Below are positions 53,568 to 62,320 of a DNA stretch of 64,000 nucleotides, piece after piece. The notes under the pieces were generated by a model. The model searched no databases and was not told the DNA's origin. It saw nothing but the letters and a program-made list of their open reading frames with translations. The position numbers and the translations under genes are program-made. The stretch lies in contig NZ_CP118108.1 in NCBI RefSeq assembly GCF_028747985.1, forward strand, positions 2,485,501-2,549,500, read 5' to 3'. The DNA comes from Paenibacillus urinalis. GTDB taxonomy: Bacteria > Bacillota > Bacilli > Paenibacillales > Paenibacillaceae. Position 1 is the first letter of the stretch. Every line of letters starts with the position of its first letter.

Positions 53568-53584
53568 TATGTTAGTTTAACATA
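53568..53584 (+). promoter_or_regulatory. PadR-type operator candidate
   Basis: TATGTTA-GTT-TAACATA is a perfect 7-bp dyad containing ATGT/ACAT half-sites like those bound by PadR regulators. It lies 51 bp upstream of the P450 start and 154 bp before the padR-like gene. Confidence 0.6.
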
Positions 53585-53738
53585 TATGAAAATGCACAGA
53601 CACATTCGAATGACCCATGACCATCAGCCCGATCCGAGGTTTTTTGTCGAATATAGATTGAAGATAAAGCTAAGAATTTGGTAAGCTTACAATATCGTAG
53701 AAAAACGAAGGAACTACACCATATAAGGAGTTTACATT

Positions 53739-54260
53739 ATGTACATAGAGCTGCTTATACTCATCCAGATCGAAGAATCTCCTAAACATGGTTACGAAAT
53801 CAAGAAGGAAATCCAGAAGGATCTAGGATATTTGACGGATGTGAACAACAACATGCTGTATCCCGCATTACGTAAGTTTACGGAGGAAGGCCTGGTCACG
53901 AAGCGAATGAATGAGCATAGCGGGGGGCCAACACAGTATATATATGAGATTACGGAGAATGGAAGGAGACGAATAACGGACCTGGTCAATGTATTTACAG
54001 AGAGAGATGCGAAGCATCAATCCGAATTCTTGATCCGTGTGTCTCTGTTTCGGTATATTTCACCGGATAACCGGCTGCGCATATTAAATATGAGAATGAA
54101 GGACCTCGAACAGCTCTTATTCGATTTGGAGCAAAGACAGGAGCAGCATAACATTGATCGTTACCGGGATGAAGTGCTTCGACTATCTATATTTAAGCTA
54201 AAGGCTGAGCAGGACTGGATCCATAAATTAATGGAAAAAGTGGCTCGAGAAAAAGAGTAG
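53739..54260 (+). CDS. PadR family transcriptional regulator
   Basis: 173 residues. The N-terminal winged HTH (ELLILIQIEESPKHGYEIKKEIQ, LYPALRKFTEEGLVTKR, GPTQYIYEITENGRRRI) is classic PadR, followed by a helical C-terminal dimerisation region (MRMKDLEQLLFDLEQRQEQHN) typical of the longer PadR-s1 group. AAGGAG precedes the ATG. Divergent from P450, which it probably represses. Confidence 0.92.
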   Translation: MYIELLILIQIEESPKHGYEIKKEIQKDLGYLTDVNNNMLYPALRKFTEEGLVTKRMNEHSGGPTQYIYEITENGRRRITDLVNVFTERDAKHQSEFLIRVSLFRYISPDNRLRILNMRMKDLEQLLFDLEQRQEQHNIDRYRDEVLRLSIFKLKAEQDWIHKLMEKVAREKE

Positions 54261-54307
54261 AATAAACGTTCAAATTTTCTGTGGTAAATGAGTTTGGAGA
54301 ACATGCA

Positions 54308-54334
54308 AAAGGCACGCATCTACTGCGTGCCTTT
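54308..54334 (+). terminator. Terminator between convergent PadR and TetR genes
   Basis: AAAGGCACGC (54308-54317) and GCGTGCCTTT (54325-54334) form a perfect 10-bp stem. The stop codon of the TetR gene lies inside it. Confidence 0.85.
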
Positions 54335-54925
54335 ATAATTTCGTATGCCCTTGAGAATATAACCAATGGCTTGTTCTGCCGCTTCTTCTGGCGAGTAATT
54401 CTTCTCTATTGGATTAAGAAAAGGATTGCTTAACGAGAAGATTAAAGTTCCCATCACAAAATTAATGGTCATCTCTAATGACTCATACTCAATAACTCCT
54501 TGCTCCTTGCAAGCCGTCAGAATCTGTCGAAGCTCGTCCCACGAGGGAAGAAATACATCCGTCATCAGCTCCAGCCTCGGACTCATAAGGAAGAGCTCCT
54601 GCTGAAGGATGGTAATCAGCTCGTGCTCCTCGTATCTGAATAAGACAAAGGATCTGCAAAAATCAATCAGGGCATCTAACGGTTTCGACAAGTCGTACAG
54701 ATGATTCTGAGTCGTCACCCTGATGGGATCAAATAAGGCGAAGAACACCTTCTCCTTACCGCCAAAATGATAAGACACAAGAGCGAGCGAAACACCGGCT
54801 TCTTCACAGATTTGCCTGACCGTTGTCGCTTCATACCCTTGTGATGAGAACAGCTTCTTGGCTGCTTTCAGTATTTGATCTTTTACATGTTTGTTTTTTT
54901 CCTGGTCGTCCTTCGCAGGGCTCAT
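54320..54925 (-). CDS. TetR family transcriptional regulator
   Basis: 201 residues. HTH: ILKAAKKLFSSQGYEATTVRQICEEAGVSLALVSYHFGGKEKVFFALF. The ligand domain resembles fatty-acid/acyl-CoA-linked TetR proteins in length only. It lies 16 bp downstream of the hydroxyacyl-CoA dehydrogenase gene on the same strand, so both share the promoter that carries a 31-bp palindrome. This gives a self-limiting operon. The ligand is likely an acyl-CoA or fatty acid (inference). Confidence 0.92.
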   Translation of the reverse strand: MSPAKDDQEKNKHVKDQILKAAKKLFSSQGYEATTVRQICEEAGVSLALVSYHFGGKEKVFFALFDPIRVTTQNHLYDLSKPLDALIDFCRSFVLFRYEEHELITILQQELFLMSPRLELMTDVFLPSWDELRQILTACKEQGVIEYESLEMTINFVMGTLIFSLSNPFLNPIEKNYSPEEAAEQAIGYILKGIRNYKGTQ

Positions 54926-54941
54926 AGGTCAATATACTCCT

Positions 54942-55841
54942 TTAGCTGTTAAGGAAATCAGGATGCTCATAGCTGGGATTAGGATACTTGTAGAAGCCTT
55001 CTCCCGTTGCAACGCCAAGCTTACCCTTATCAATATAATCGGTCTTCAGCAGCTCTGCAACTTTCTCCAAATTCGGATTCCCTGTAGCCTTCGCTTTCGC
55101 AAGAACGATGTTATAGGCTGTAGTTAGACCAACCACGTCAAGAATCGCAAAAGGTCCCTTCGGTGCGCCTGTACCGACCATCCAGGTTTTGTCAATCGTT
55201 TCCGGATCGGCAATCTCTTTAACCAAGAGAAGCTCGGCTGCATCTAACAATGGCACTAGCAGGGAGTTGAGAATATAGCCAGGCTGCTCCTTGTGCAGTG
55301 TAAGGGCCACCATACCAATGGCGCGAGCAAACGCAATTACATCCTCGAACACCTTCTCATCGGTACCTGGATGCTTCATAATCTCCGCTGTGTTGTTCTT
55401 CCAGATCTCATTAGCGAAGTGGAGGGCAAGAAATTGAGCTGGACGACCCGTAGCTTCGGCAAACTGACTTGGCAGCAGAGTAGAAGAATTGGATGCAAAA
55501 ATGGTATGTGCAGGTGCGACTTCTCCGAGCTTCTTGTAGAAATCCGTCTTAATCGGCACAATCTCTGGAATGGCTTCAATAACCAGATCCGCGCTTGAAA
55601 CGGCTGCACGGAGGTTCGAGTTGAAAGACATGCGCTCGTAAGCAGCATCTACCTCCTGCTGAGTTGCACCCATATCCTCCTGATACCGCGCTTTAAGCTT
55701 CGAGATCCGATCCTTCGCTTTATCCAAGGCTTCATCATTGATGTCATATACGGTGACTTGAAATCCATGAAATGCGGTCTGGTAAGCGATTTGACTTCCC
55801 AAGACACCGCTGCCTGCTACGGTAATATTTGTGTAGTTCAT
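54942..55841 (-). CDS. 3-hydroxyacyl-CoA dehydrogenase family protein
   Basis: 299 residues. NAD-binding Rossmann start ITVAGSGVLGSQIAYQTAFHGFQVTVYDIN; ADLVIEAIPEIVPIKTDFYKKLGEVAP and ASNSSTLLPSQ are family motifs; catalytic His is in ALHFANEIWKNN, where the usual HFMNPP is altered; the C-terminal domain is PKGPFAILDVVGLTTAYNIV. It would oxidise 3-hydroxyacyl-CoA with NAD, possibly 3-hydroxybutyryl-CoA or a branched substrate given the unusual His loop. GAAGGAGAG precedes the ATG. First gene of an operon with TetR. Confidence 0.9.
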   Translation of the reverse strand: MNYTNITVAGSGVLGSQIAYQTAFHGFQVTVYDINDEALDKAKDRISKLKARYQEDMGATQQEVDAAYERMSFNSNLRAAVSSADLVIEAIPEIVPIKTDFYKKLGEVAPAHTIFASNSSTLLPSQFAEATGRPAQFLALHFANEIWKNNTAEIMKHPGTDEKVFEDVIAFARAIGMVALTLHKEQPGYILNSLLVPLLDAAELLLVKEIADPETIDKTWMVGTGAPKGPFAILDVVGLTTAYNIVLAKAKATGNPNLEKVAELLKTDYIDKGKLGVATGEGFYKYPNPSYEHPDFLNS

Positions 55842-55881
55842 CTGTATCTCTCCTTCTAAGTTAAAATTGAAATGTATATCA

Positions 55882-55912
55882 TTTGAACGATTGTTTTGAA
55901 CAAACGTTCAAA
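55882..55912 (-). promoter_or_regulatory. 31-bp palindromic TetR operator
   Basis: Two 14-bp arms (55882-55895 and 55899-55912) with one mismatch flank TTG; outer half-sites TTTGAACG/CGTTCAAA are perfect. It sits 41 bp upstream of the dehydrogenase start, over the presumed promoter. TetR regulators of fatty-acid genes often use GAACG/CGTTC-type half-sites. Confidence 0.75.
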
Positions 55913-56064
55913 AAATGGTATACCTCTAAGCTACTCCTCTGTTCACAATTTGTCAACATTATTAGTTCATTCTTGTGATGTACCTGACTGAAAAACAAAT
56001 ACAAAAAAAGTCCGAAGGTAAATATAATTTACCCTGGACCTCGTAATTATAGTATGGCAGTACT

Positions 56065-56847
56065 TTATATATTTGCGTTAGACTCTAAATTATGATTTGT
56101 TTCATAATAAATAAGGGCCTGCTCCATAAAAACAAGAATCTCCTCTCTAATCGGATACAGATTGAGATCTGACGAAGCTTCCTCAGAACGTCTTGCATTC
56201 CAGAACTTGTCGGCAAGCTCCTTATTGCCTTGAAACATTTCATTAGATAGCAGCAGAGTATCCTCGGCAATAATTTGAGCGTCACGTGAGCTTGGAGATT
56301 TATTCTCCTCCAGACAAATTTCAATTCGTTTAATCAAGTTAATCCATTTTGTTAATTGAACAGGGTCGTTCTCCATTTTTGGTAATTGATTAGTAAGGAC
56401 GATTTGTTCATCCTCAGTGAACCACGCTTCCATGACCTTTTTCTTTCTTCTTTTTCGTTCTTCAGCTTCATCATCATTTGACAGTAGTGGCAGGAGCAGA
56501 TCCCATTTTATCTCGGTTTGGAGCTTCGTCATGTTAATCAGTGTATTGGTGTGATCGAGCGAGCCCTCTAGTCGAGTTAACTCATATTCAAGGTGGTTCT
56601 TGTGAACACGGAGCGTTTTTTCGATGGACAGCTGATTTGTTAGTTTCTTGATATCTTCGAGTGACATGGAAGCGGACTTAAGCAGTAATATTTTTTCAAG
56701 CAGCAATAAGTTATCTGGCGTATAATGACGCTTGCCGTTTTCGTCTTTGAATGAAGGCTGCACCAGCTCGATCTGATCATAATAACGCAGGGTTCGTAGA
56801 GAGACATTCAGCTTTTTCGATACCATTCCTGTAGTTAAAAAATTCAT
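56065..56847 (-). CDS. MerR family transcriptional regulator
   Basis: 260 residues from ATG 56847 (AGGAGG upstream). The N-terminal MerR HTH reads FLTTGMVSKKLNVSLRTLRYYDQIELVQPSF, followed by a dimerisation coiled coil (about 75-115) and a roughly 140-residue helical effector domain resembling the TipAS/Mta-like ligand fold in size. No metal-binding Cys cluster is evident, so a hydrophobic or drug-like ligand is more likely. Divergent from the CPBP protease with a palindrome between. Confidence 0.9.
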   Translation of the reverse strand: MNFLTTGMVSKKLNVSLRTLRYYDQIELVQPSFKDENGKRHYTPDNLLLLEKILLLKSASMSLEDIKKLTNQLSIEKTLRVHKNHLEYELTRLEGSLDHTNTLINMTKLQTEIKWDLLLPLLSNDDEAEERKRRKKKVMEAWFTEDEQIVLTNQLPKMENDPVQLTKWINLIKRIEICLEENKSPSSRDAQIIAEDTLLLSNEMFQGNKELADKFWNARRSEEASSDLNLYPIREEILVFMEQALIYYETNHNLESNANI

Positions 56848-56876
56848 TATGTAATTCCTCCTAAAAAAAGCTTGCA

Positions 56877-56893
56877 GGTTACGTAACGTCACC
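56877..56893 (+). promoter_or_regulatory. MerR-type operator candidate
   Basis: GGTTACGTAACGTCACC is a 17-bp dyad with one mismatch, centred 38 bp upstream of the merR-like start and about 55 bp before the CPBP gene. Its GC-capped arms resemble MerR operators. Confidence 0.55.
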
Positions 56894-56938
56894 GTTTAAT
56901 CTGAATTTATCACACAATGCGTTCTAGGAGGAAGAAAT

Positions 56939-57631
56939 ATGAAGAAACAAATCTTTGCATCGATGGAGTGGTCATTCAAGGAGCTCGGATTATTACTCCT
57001 GCTTGTCCTTGGTATTGTTCCGGTCACGATTGAGTATTTACTGCAAGACTTTCTGTATGAATGGCTTCAAAACAGCTTATATTCGGGTACTTTAACCGGT
57101 CTGATCATGGCCATCATTTTTATCGCAGGCGTGTATTTCATTGCGCTTAAGCCGCATGGGTTAAGGTGGGCAGACGTTGGATTACAAGCTTTTTCTAAAT
57201 CGTATTGGGGATTCATCATAATCTGGCTGATCGCATTAATTGCATCCAGCATTCTCATATTGATCCTGATGGATCTATTGCACATAGGTACAGAGAATAG
57301 TAAAACAGAAAGTCTGCAGCAAAATATAAGCCTGCTCACAATCATGATCGGATTTGTCTCAGCGGCGATTATATCACCTGTGTATGAAGAGATTTTTTAT
57401 CGCGGATTTCTATATAAGTGGTTCCGGGTTAAATGGGGTGTTGGCGCCGGAATATTTTTAAGTTCCTTTATCTTTACGATTGTCCATATACCAACTTACA
57501 ACACCTTGCCCGTCAATTTTGTATCGGGAGTCATATGTGCATGGTGCTATGAGAAGACAGGATCGATTGTGCCAGGAATGATTGTGCATGGAGGGTTTAA
57601 TGGGCTGGCTGTTATCCTAACCGCACTCTGA
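56939..57631 (+). CDS. CPBP family intramembrane metalloprotease
   Basis: 230 residues with about seven or eight membrane segments. Abi/CPBP motif 1 is E150-E151-x-x-x-R155 (YEEIFYRGF), with the second motif His183 in FIFTIVHIPTY, which together bind the catalytic metal. AGGAGG precedes the ATG. In Firmicutes such proteins process prenylated or signal peptides or act in bacteriocin immunity; the role here is unknown. Probably activated by the divergent MerR protein. Confidence 0.9.
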   Translation: MKKQIFASMEWSFKELGLLLLLVLGIVPVTIEYLLQDFLYEWLQNSLYSGTLTGLIMAIIFIAGVYFIALKPHGLRWADVGLQAFSKSYWGFIIIWLIALIASSILILILMDLLHIGTENSKTESLQQNISLLTIMIGFVSAAIISPVYEEIFYRGFLYKWFRVKWGVGAGIFLSSFIFTIVHIPTYNTLPVNFVSGVICAWCYEKTGSIVPGMIVHGGFNGLAVILTAL

Positions 57632-57737
57632 ACTGAATGATAATTTCGGATATTAAAGGTATTAAAATGAAGCGTTATCATGATAGAATGGCATGTATTA
57701 CATAGAAACTGAAGTGTTGGAGAGGGGAATGAATACA

Positions 57738-60542
57738 ATGCTGCACAGAATGAATCTAGAAGGGGCCTGGCGTCTGCAGCTGGATGAGCAGAAGCAGGGT
57801 CTACAGCTGCCATTTGTAGATAGCATCACACTACCGAATACGACATCCCATGCAAAGAAGGGGAAGAAAAATACAGAGGTCAAAGTCGGTGCGTTAACCG
57901 ATGAATATGCTTTTGAAGGCCATGCTTGGTTTGCTAAAGAAGTGGAAGTTCCGGAGAATCTTCAGGACAAGCCTTGCTTCCTGTACTTGGAGCGTACACG
58001 TGTCACCACAGTATGGGTAGATGGAGAAGAGATTGGGACACAGAACAGTCTAAACACTCCGCACGTACATGATCTAACAGGAGCACTGAGTGAAGGGAAG
58101 CATACCATTACGATCCGTGTAGACAATACGAATTATCCGACCAAGGGAGGGCATATGACTTCCGAGGATACACAGACCAATTGGAACGGAATCACGGGTC
58201 GAGTAGAGCTGCAGTTCTTCAGCCATCGTTATATAGAGAACATTCAAGCTTATACCGATCCGGTGAAAAAGACAGTTGCGCTGACAGCCCGTCTTGTCGG
58301 CAGCTGGGATGCCGTTAAGCTCCATATCTCGGCAAGACATTCTAATACAGATGTTAAACATACGGTGAAGGAGCAAGTATTCCAGTTAAGCTCGAATAAT
58401 GTATCGGTTACTTATGAAATGGGTGAAGATGCCTTGCTGTGGAGCGATTTGAAGCCTAATTTATATGAGCTGAACATTGAATTGAAAGCGGTTAGCGGCG
58501 ATGTCTTGGATTCACATCAAGTCTTGATTGGACTTCGCGAATTCACAGCAGCTGGAGATAAGTTTGCGATCAACGGGAAGAACACATTTTTACGCGGCAA
58601 ACATGACGGCTTGATTTTTCCACTAACGGGATATGCTCCAACGGATGTGGAAGAATGGCTCAGAATTATGAAGATTTCCAAATCTTATGGTATTAATCAT
58701 TATCGCTTTCATACCTGCTGTCCGCCGGAAGCCGCATTTATCGCAGCAGATATGTTAGGGATCTATATGGAGCCGGAGCTTCCGTTCTGGGGAACCATAA
58801 CCGATGAGACGCATGAACAGCATAATCAAGCAGAGCAGGATTATCTAATAAGTGAAGGCTACGCGATGCTTCGTGCGTTTGGTAATCATCCCTCATTTGT
58901 GATGATGTCGCTCGGAAATGAGCTATGGGGGAGCAAGGAGAAATTAAATGAAATTTTGAAGCAGTATAAGGACTTCGATTCGCGGCATTTGTATACTGAA
59001 GGCTCGAACAATTTTCAATTTGTACCTGTTATTCTGGAGGAAGAGGACTTCTACTGTGGAGTGCGCTTCTCGAAGGATCGTCTGTTCCGAGGCTCCTATG
59101 CGATGTGTGACGCACCACTTGGCCATGTTCAAACCGATCTTCCAGGCACAATGAAGGATTACGATGAACAGATTGTCCCTTCTGCTAAGACAGAAATTGA
59201 AGAGCAATCAGCGGATATAAAGTCGATTCAGATTCAATATGGAACTGAGATGCGTACTGTGCAGGCAGAAACAGCGGAGGATCAGTTAATTCCTCATATT
59301 CCCGTTATCTCTCATGAGATTGGGCAATATGCGACATACCCGAATTTTAAGGAAATGGAGAAATATACAGGATCACTGAAGGCCAAAAATTTCGAGGTGT
59401 TTAAGGATCGGCTTGAAGCGAAGGGGCTGGGACATCTGGCCGAGGCTTACTTCGAGAACTCCGGAAAACTAGCTGCAGCATGTTATAAGGAAGAGCTGGA
59501 GGCAGCATTTCGGACCAAACGACTTGCTGGATTCCAGCTGCTGGATTTGCAGGACTTCAGTGGACAAGGAACGGCGCTAGTCGGTATGCTGGATGCATTC
59601 ATGGATTCCAAAGGACTGATCACACCAGAAGAGTGGAGAACCTTCTGTTCGGATGCTGTCCTGCTGGCTCGATTTGAACGATATAATTATGAGGCAGGAG
59701 CGATATTTGCAGCCCAAGTTGAACTCAGCTATTACCGGACAGATTCTATCGAGAATAAAGTGTTAAAATGGGAATTGTTAAGTAAGGGGACGTCTCTTGC
59801 CGAAGGCGAATTAATGATCCCTGCGGGTCCGGATTCGAATCATATACAGATAGGTACGATTCAGATCCAATTGCCAGAGGTTGAAGTGATGACACAGGTC
59901 GAGCTGAAGCTGACGATCGAGGGAACTGATATTTACAAGAATTATGATCTTTGGATATATCCGATGCACACAGAACTGGACTGGGCAGGAGTTCATAAAT
60001 TCCGCGAGCTGAATGATGAGGTCCGTGCACTGTTAGAGCAGGGTGAAGATGTGTTGCTGCTGCCGAATCCGGCTTCCTTGCCTCATTCCATAGAAGGAAC
60101 CTATAGTACGGATTTTTGGTGTTATCCGATGTTTCGATCTATATCAGAAAGCATGAATAAGCCGACACCGGTGGGAACGATGGGACTGTATATCAATAAA
60201 GAGCATCCGGTGTTTGCACATTTCCCTACGGAGTCACATTCTACCTATCCATGGTGGAGCATTGTCATGAACTCCAGGTCTATCATAATGGACGATATGG
60301 AGCCGAAGCTACAGCCGATTGTTCAAACCATTGACAATTTCGAGCGTAATCATAAGCTCGGCTTGTTATTTGAGGCTCGCGTGTTCAAGGGTCGAGTGTT
60401 AGTTGGAACCTTTGACGATGAGAGAATAAAGGATACACCAGAAGGAAGGCAGTTCATCCATAGCGTTCTTAGATATCTGCACAGTGATGCATTTGAACCA
60501 ACGGTTCAGCTTGAATGGAATGAGCTCGCGAAACTGCTGTAA
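57738..60542 (+). CDS. GH2 family glycoside hydrolase
   Basis: 934 residues from ATG 57738 (GAGAGGGG upstream; ATG 57729 would overlap the ribosome site). No signal peptide. The N-terminal sugar-binding jelly roll (EGAWRLQLDEQKQG, HAWFAKEVEVPENLQ, VWVDGEEIGTQNSLNTPHVHDLT) is followed by an Ig-like domain and a TIM barrel beginning FLRGKHDGLIFPLTGY. Acid/base Glu is in MSLGNELWGSK; the probable nucleophile Glu is in SHEIGQYATYPN. About 300 more residues follow. Specificity (galactosidase, glucuronidase, arabinosidase) is not decidable. It stands apart from the xylan loci, before an ArsR gene. Confidence 0.87.
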   Translation: MLHRMNLEGAWRLQLDEQKQGLQLPFVDSITLPNTTSHAKKGKKNTEVKVGALTDEYAFEGHAWFAKEVEVPENLQDKPCFLYLERTRVTTVWVDGEEIGTQNSLNTPHVHDLTGALSEGKHTITIRVDNTNYPTKGGHMTSEDTQTNWNGITGRVELQFFSHRYIENIQAYTDPVKKTVALTARLVGSWDAVKLHISARHSNTDVKHTVKEQVFQLSSNNVSVTYEMGEDALLWSDLKPNLYELNIELKAVSGDVLDSHQVLIGLREFTAAGDKFAINGKNTFLRGKHDGLIFPLTGYAPTDVEEWLRIMKISKSYGINHYRFHTCCPPEAAFIAADMLGIYMEPELPFWGTITDETHEQHNQAEQDYLISEGYAMLRAFGNHPSFVMMSLGNELWGSKEKLNEILKQYKDFDSRHLYTEGSNNFQFVPVILEEEDFYCGVRFSKDRLFRGSYAMCDAPLGHVQTDLPGTMKDYDEQIVPSAKTEIEEQSADIKSIQIQYGTEMRTVQAETAEDQLIPHIPVISHEIGQYATYPNFKEMEKYTGSLKAKNFEVFKDRLEAKGLGHLAEAYFENSGKLAAACYKEELEAAFRTKRLAGFQLLDLQDFSGQGTALVGMLDAFMDSKGLITPEEWRTFCSDAVLLARFERYNYEAGAIFAAQVELSYYRTDSIENKVLKWELLSKGTSLAEGELMIPAGPDSNHIQIGTIQIQLPEVEVMTQVELKLTIEGTDIYKNYDLWIYPMHTELDWAGVHKFRELNDEVRALLEQGEDVLLLPNPASLPHSIEGTYSTDFWCYPMFRSISESMNKPTPVGTMGLYINKEHPVFAHFPTESHSTYPWWSIVMNSRSIIMDDMEPKLQPIVQTIDNFERNHKLGLLFEARVFKGRVLVGTFDDERIKDTPEGRQFIHSVLRYLHSDAFEPTVQLEWNELAKLL

Positions 60543-60564
60543 ATATTTCGAATGGTCAGTTTCA

Positions 60565-60594
60565 TTGACAGAAATATCGTTTAATGAGTAAGAT
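60565..60594 (+). promoter_or_regulatory. Promoter giving a probably leaderless ArsR mRNA
   Basis: TTGACA (60565-60570), 18-bp spacer, TAAGAT (60589-60594). The expected transcription start at 60600-60601 coincides with the ATG at 60601, and no ribosome binding site is present. Confidence 0.55.
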
Positions 60595-60600
60595 AGTTCT

Positions 60601-60894
60601 ATGACTATCAAACTATTGAATATCGATGATGAGAAGAGAGCGCGAATCTTCAAGGCACTATCGGAGAAGAAACGTATCGAGATTGTCCGTTACCTAATGG
60701 AACGTCCGCAAGCCAATAGCTGTGGTGAGATTGGAAGGACGCTGGGCATGGACAAATCGAATGTTACTTATCATCTGAAAATTATGAATGATGCTGAGCT
60801 GATTCATGTCGTTAGAGAAGGACAGAATAAGAAGATTCATTTAGTAAAGGATATGTTTAATGCAGCAGTACCTGGTTTCTTGGATAGCCTCTGA
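60601..60894 (+). CDS. ArsR-type winged-helix regulator
   Basis: 97 residues. HTH region IFKALSEKKRIEIVRYLMERPQANSCGEIGRTLGMDKSNVTYHLKIMNDAELIHVVREGQNKKIHL is a compact ArsR fold. The only cysteine lies in NSCGEIG, so a classical metal site is not evident. There is no Shine-Dalgarno sequence; the mRNA may be leaderless. The NADP oxidoreductase 92 bp downstream is the likely target. Confidence 0.88.
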   Translation: MTIKLLNIDDEKRARIFKALSEKKRIEIVRYLMERPQANSCGEIGRTLGMDKSNVTYHLKIMNDAELIHVVREGQNKKIHLVKDMFNAAVPGFLDSL

Positions 60895-60931
60895 GGCAGA
60901 AGAGAAACCTTTGTTTTGCGCAAATAGTTTG

Positions 60932-60960
60932 AAGGTTTTAAAACTTTATATCCCTATAAT
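60932..60960 (+). promoter_or_regulatory. Promoter and dyad before the NADP oxidoreductase
   Basis: AAGGTTTTAAAACTT (60932-60946) is a near-perfect dyad and TATAAT follows at 60955-60960. The dyad occupies the -35/spacer region, as an ArsR repressor site would. Confidence 0.5.
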
Positions 60961-60985
60961 ACTTACGAAATGAGTGATATTTATT

Positions 60986-61999
60986 ATGATGAACCGAAAG
61001 ATCTTGCTCCATTCACGGCCCCAAGGCATGCCAACGGAAGATACTTTTAAATTTGAAGAAGCACCGATTCAAGAGCCTGGTGAAGGTCAAGTGTTGGTTA
61101 AATCGATTTATTTATCCGTGGACCCATATATGCGCGGCAGAATGAATGATTCCAAGTCTTATGTTCCTCCCTATCCGCTAGGTGAAGTGATTACTGGAGG
61201 TGTCGTTGGAGAAGTCATCGAATCTCGATCTGATCGCTTCAGTAAAGGTGACAAAGTATTGGGTATGCTTGGATGGCAGCTGTATAACGTAGCGGATGCG
61301 GACAAGCTGCAGCAGGTTGATGAGAACATCGCGCCATTATCCGCCTATCTTAGTGTTATTGGCATGACAGGTTTGACGGCCTATTTTGGACTTATGGACA
61401 TCGGACGTCCCAAGGAAGGGGAGACAGTTGTCGTCTCAGGCGCAGCCGGCGCGGTCGGCTCCATTGTCGGACAAATTGCCAAAATCCAGGGAGCGCATGT
61501 CGTAGGTATTGCAGGATCAGACGAGAAGTCAGATTGGCTTACGAAGGAGCTTGGATTCGACGCAGCTATTAACTACAAGACGACGGCCAATATGAAGGAA
61601 GCTCTTGAAAAAGCCTGCCCGAGAGGTGTCGATATTTACTTCGACAATGTGGGTGGTGACATCTCCGATGCGGTTATGACCCAATTGAATGATTATGCAC
61701 GTATCCCGCTCTGCGGCGCGATCTCATCCTATAATCAAGAAGAGGGCAGTGATGTCGGTCCTCGGATTCTGACGAAATTGATTAAGACACGGTCTATGAT
61801 TAAAGGCTTTGTGCTTGGCGATTACGCAGACCGCTTACCCGAAGGTGCGAAGATGCTGGGACAATGGTTAGCGGAAGGGAAGCTTAAATATGAAGAAACA
61901 ATATATGAAGGCTTTGATCGTGTTCCTGAAGCGTTCCTGGAGCTGTTCCAAGGTACAAACATCGGTAAAATGCTGGTTAAAGTAGAACCAACGGAATAA
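60986..61999 (+). CDS. NADP-dependent oxidoreductase (MDR family, YfmJ-like)
   Basis: 337 residues from ATG 60986 (GAGTGA upstream; GTG 60974 also in frame). Zinc-free medium-chain reductase of the leukotriene B4 dehydrogenase/CurA group: SVDPYMRGRMNDSKSYVPPYPLGEVITGG is diagnostic, VVSGAAGAVGSIVGQIAKIQG is the NADP-binding loop and DVYFDNVGGD-like IYFDNVGGDISDA the usual second motif. It reduces alpha,beta-unsaturated carbonyls. Probably repressed by the ArsR protein. Confidence 0.92.
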   Translation: MMNRKILLHSRPQGMPTEDTFKFEEAPIQEPGEGQVLVKSIYLSVDPYMRGRMNDSKSYVPPYPLGEVITGGVVGEVIESRSDRFSKGDKVLGMLGWQLYNVADADKLQQVDENIAPLSAYLSVIGMTGLTAYFGLMDIGRPKEGETVVVSGAAGAVGSIVGQIAKIQGAHVVGIAGSDEKSDWLTKELGFDAAINYKTTANMKEALEKACPRGVDIYFDNVGGDISDAVMTQLNDYARIPLCGAISSYNQEEGSDVGPRILTKLIKTRSMIKGFVLGDYADRLPEGAKMLGQWLAEGKLKYEETIYEGFDRVPEAFLELFQGTNIGKMLVKVEPTE

Positions 62000-62015
62000 T
62001 AAGATCGAAAAATTC

Positions 62016-62061
62016 TAGTCATCTTCACGATGGTAAGAAATCTGTGGAGATGGCTATTTTT
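62016..62061 (+). terminator. Rho-independent terminator
   Basis: A 13-bp stem (62016-62028 with 62044-62056, two G-U pairs), 15-nt loop and TTTTT after it. Confidence 0.82.
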
Positions 62062-62204
62062 GTGCTGTTTGATGTACTTAAGCGGAAATATTGCACGTTG
62101 TTAGCAGAAATGTTGACTGGATAATGAAATCCTCGTTATGTCGAATTGTATCGAATACACAAGAGAGACGAATAATAACTGTACAAAAATTCATCGAATG
62201 ATTA

Positions 62205-62233
62205 TTTTCATGCGGCAAATAAAAATGTATAAT
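62205..62233 (+). promoter_or_regulatory. Sigma-A promoter of the amino-acid transporter
   Basis: TTTTCA (62205-62210), 17-bp spacer, TATAAT (62228-62233). GATTATT (62200-62206) and AATAATC (62231-62237) form a dyad spanning both boxes, a possible repressor site. The rest of 62062-62320 shows nothing else. Confidence 0.6.
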
Positions 62234-62320
62234 AATCGTTACGTCTGTTAAAAAGGAGTACGAGCTCCTTCCGTAAATCAGGTGTAACTATGAAAAAGAA
62301 GACCGTCAAGAGGAGGACAT

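Noticed and set aside
57662..57689. Promoter/cre-like sequence before GH2 (TTAAAA, AAGCGTTATCA, TAGAAT)
   Set aside because: Only the right half of cre matches and the -35 box is weak; not separable from chance.
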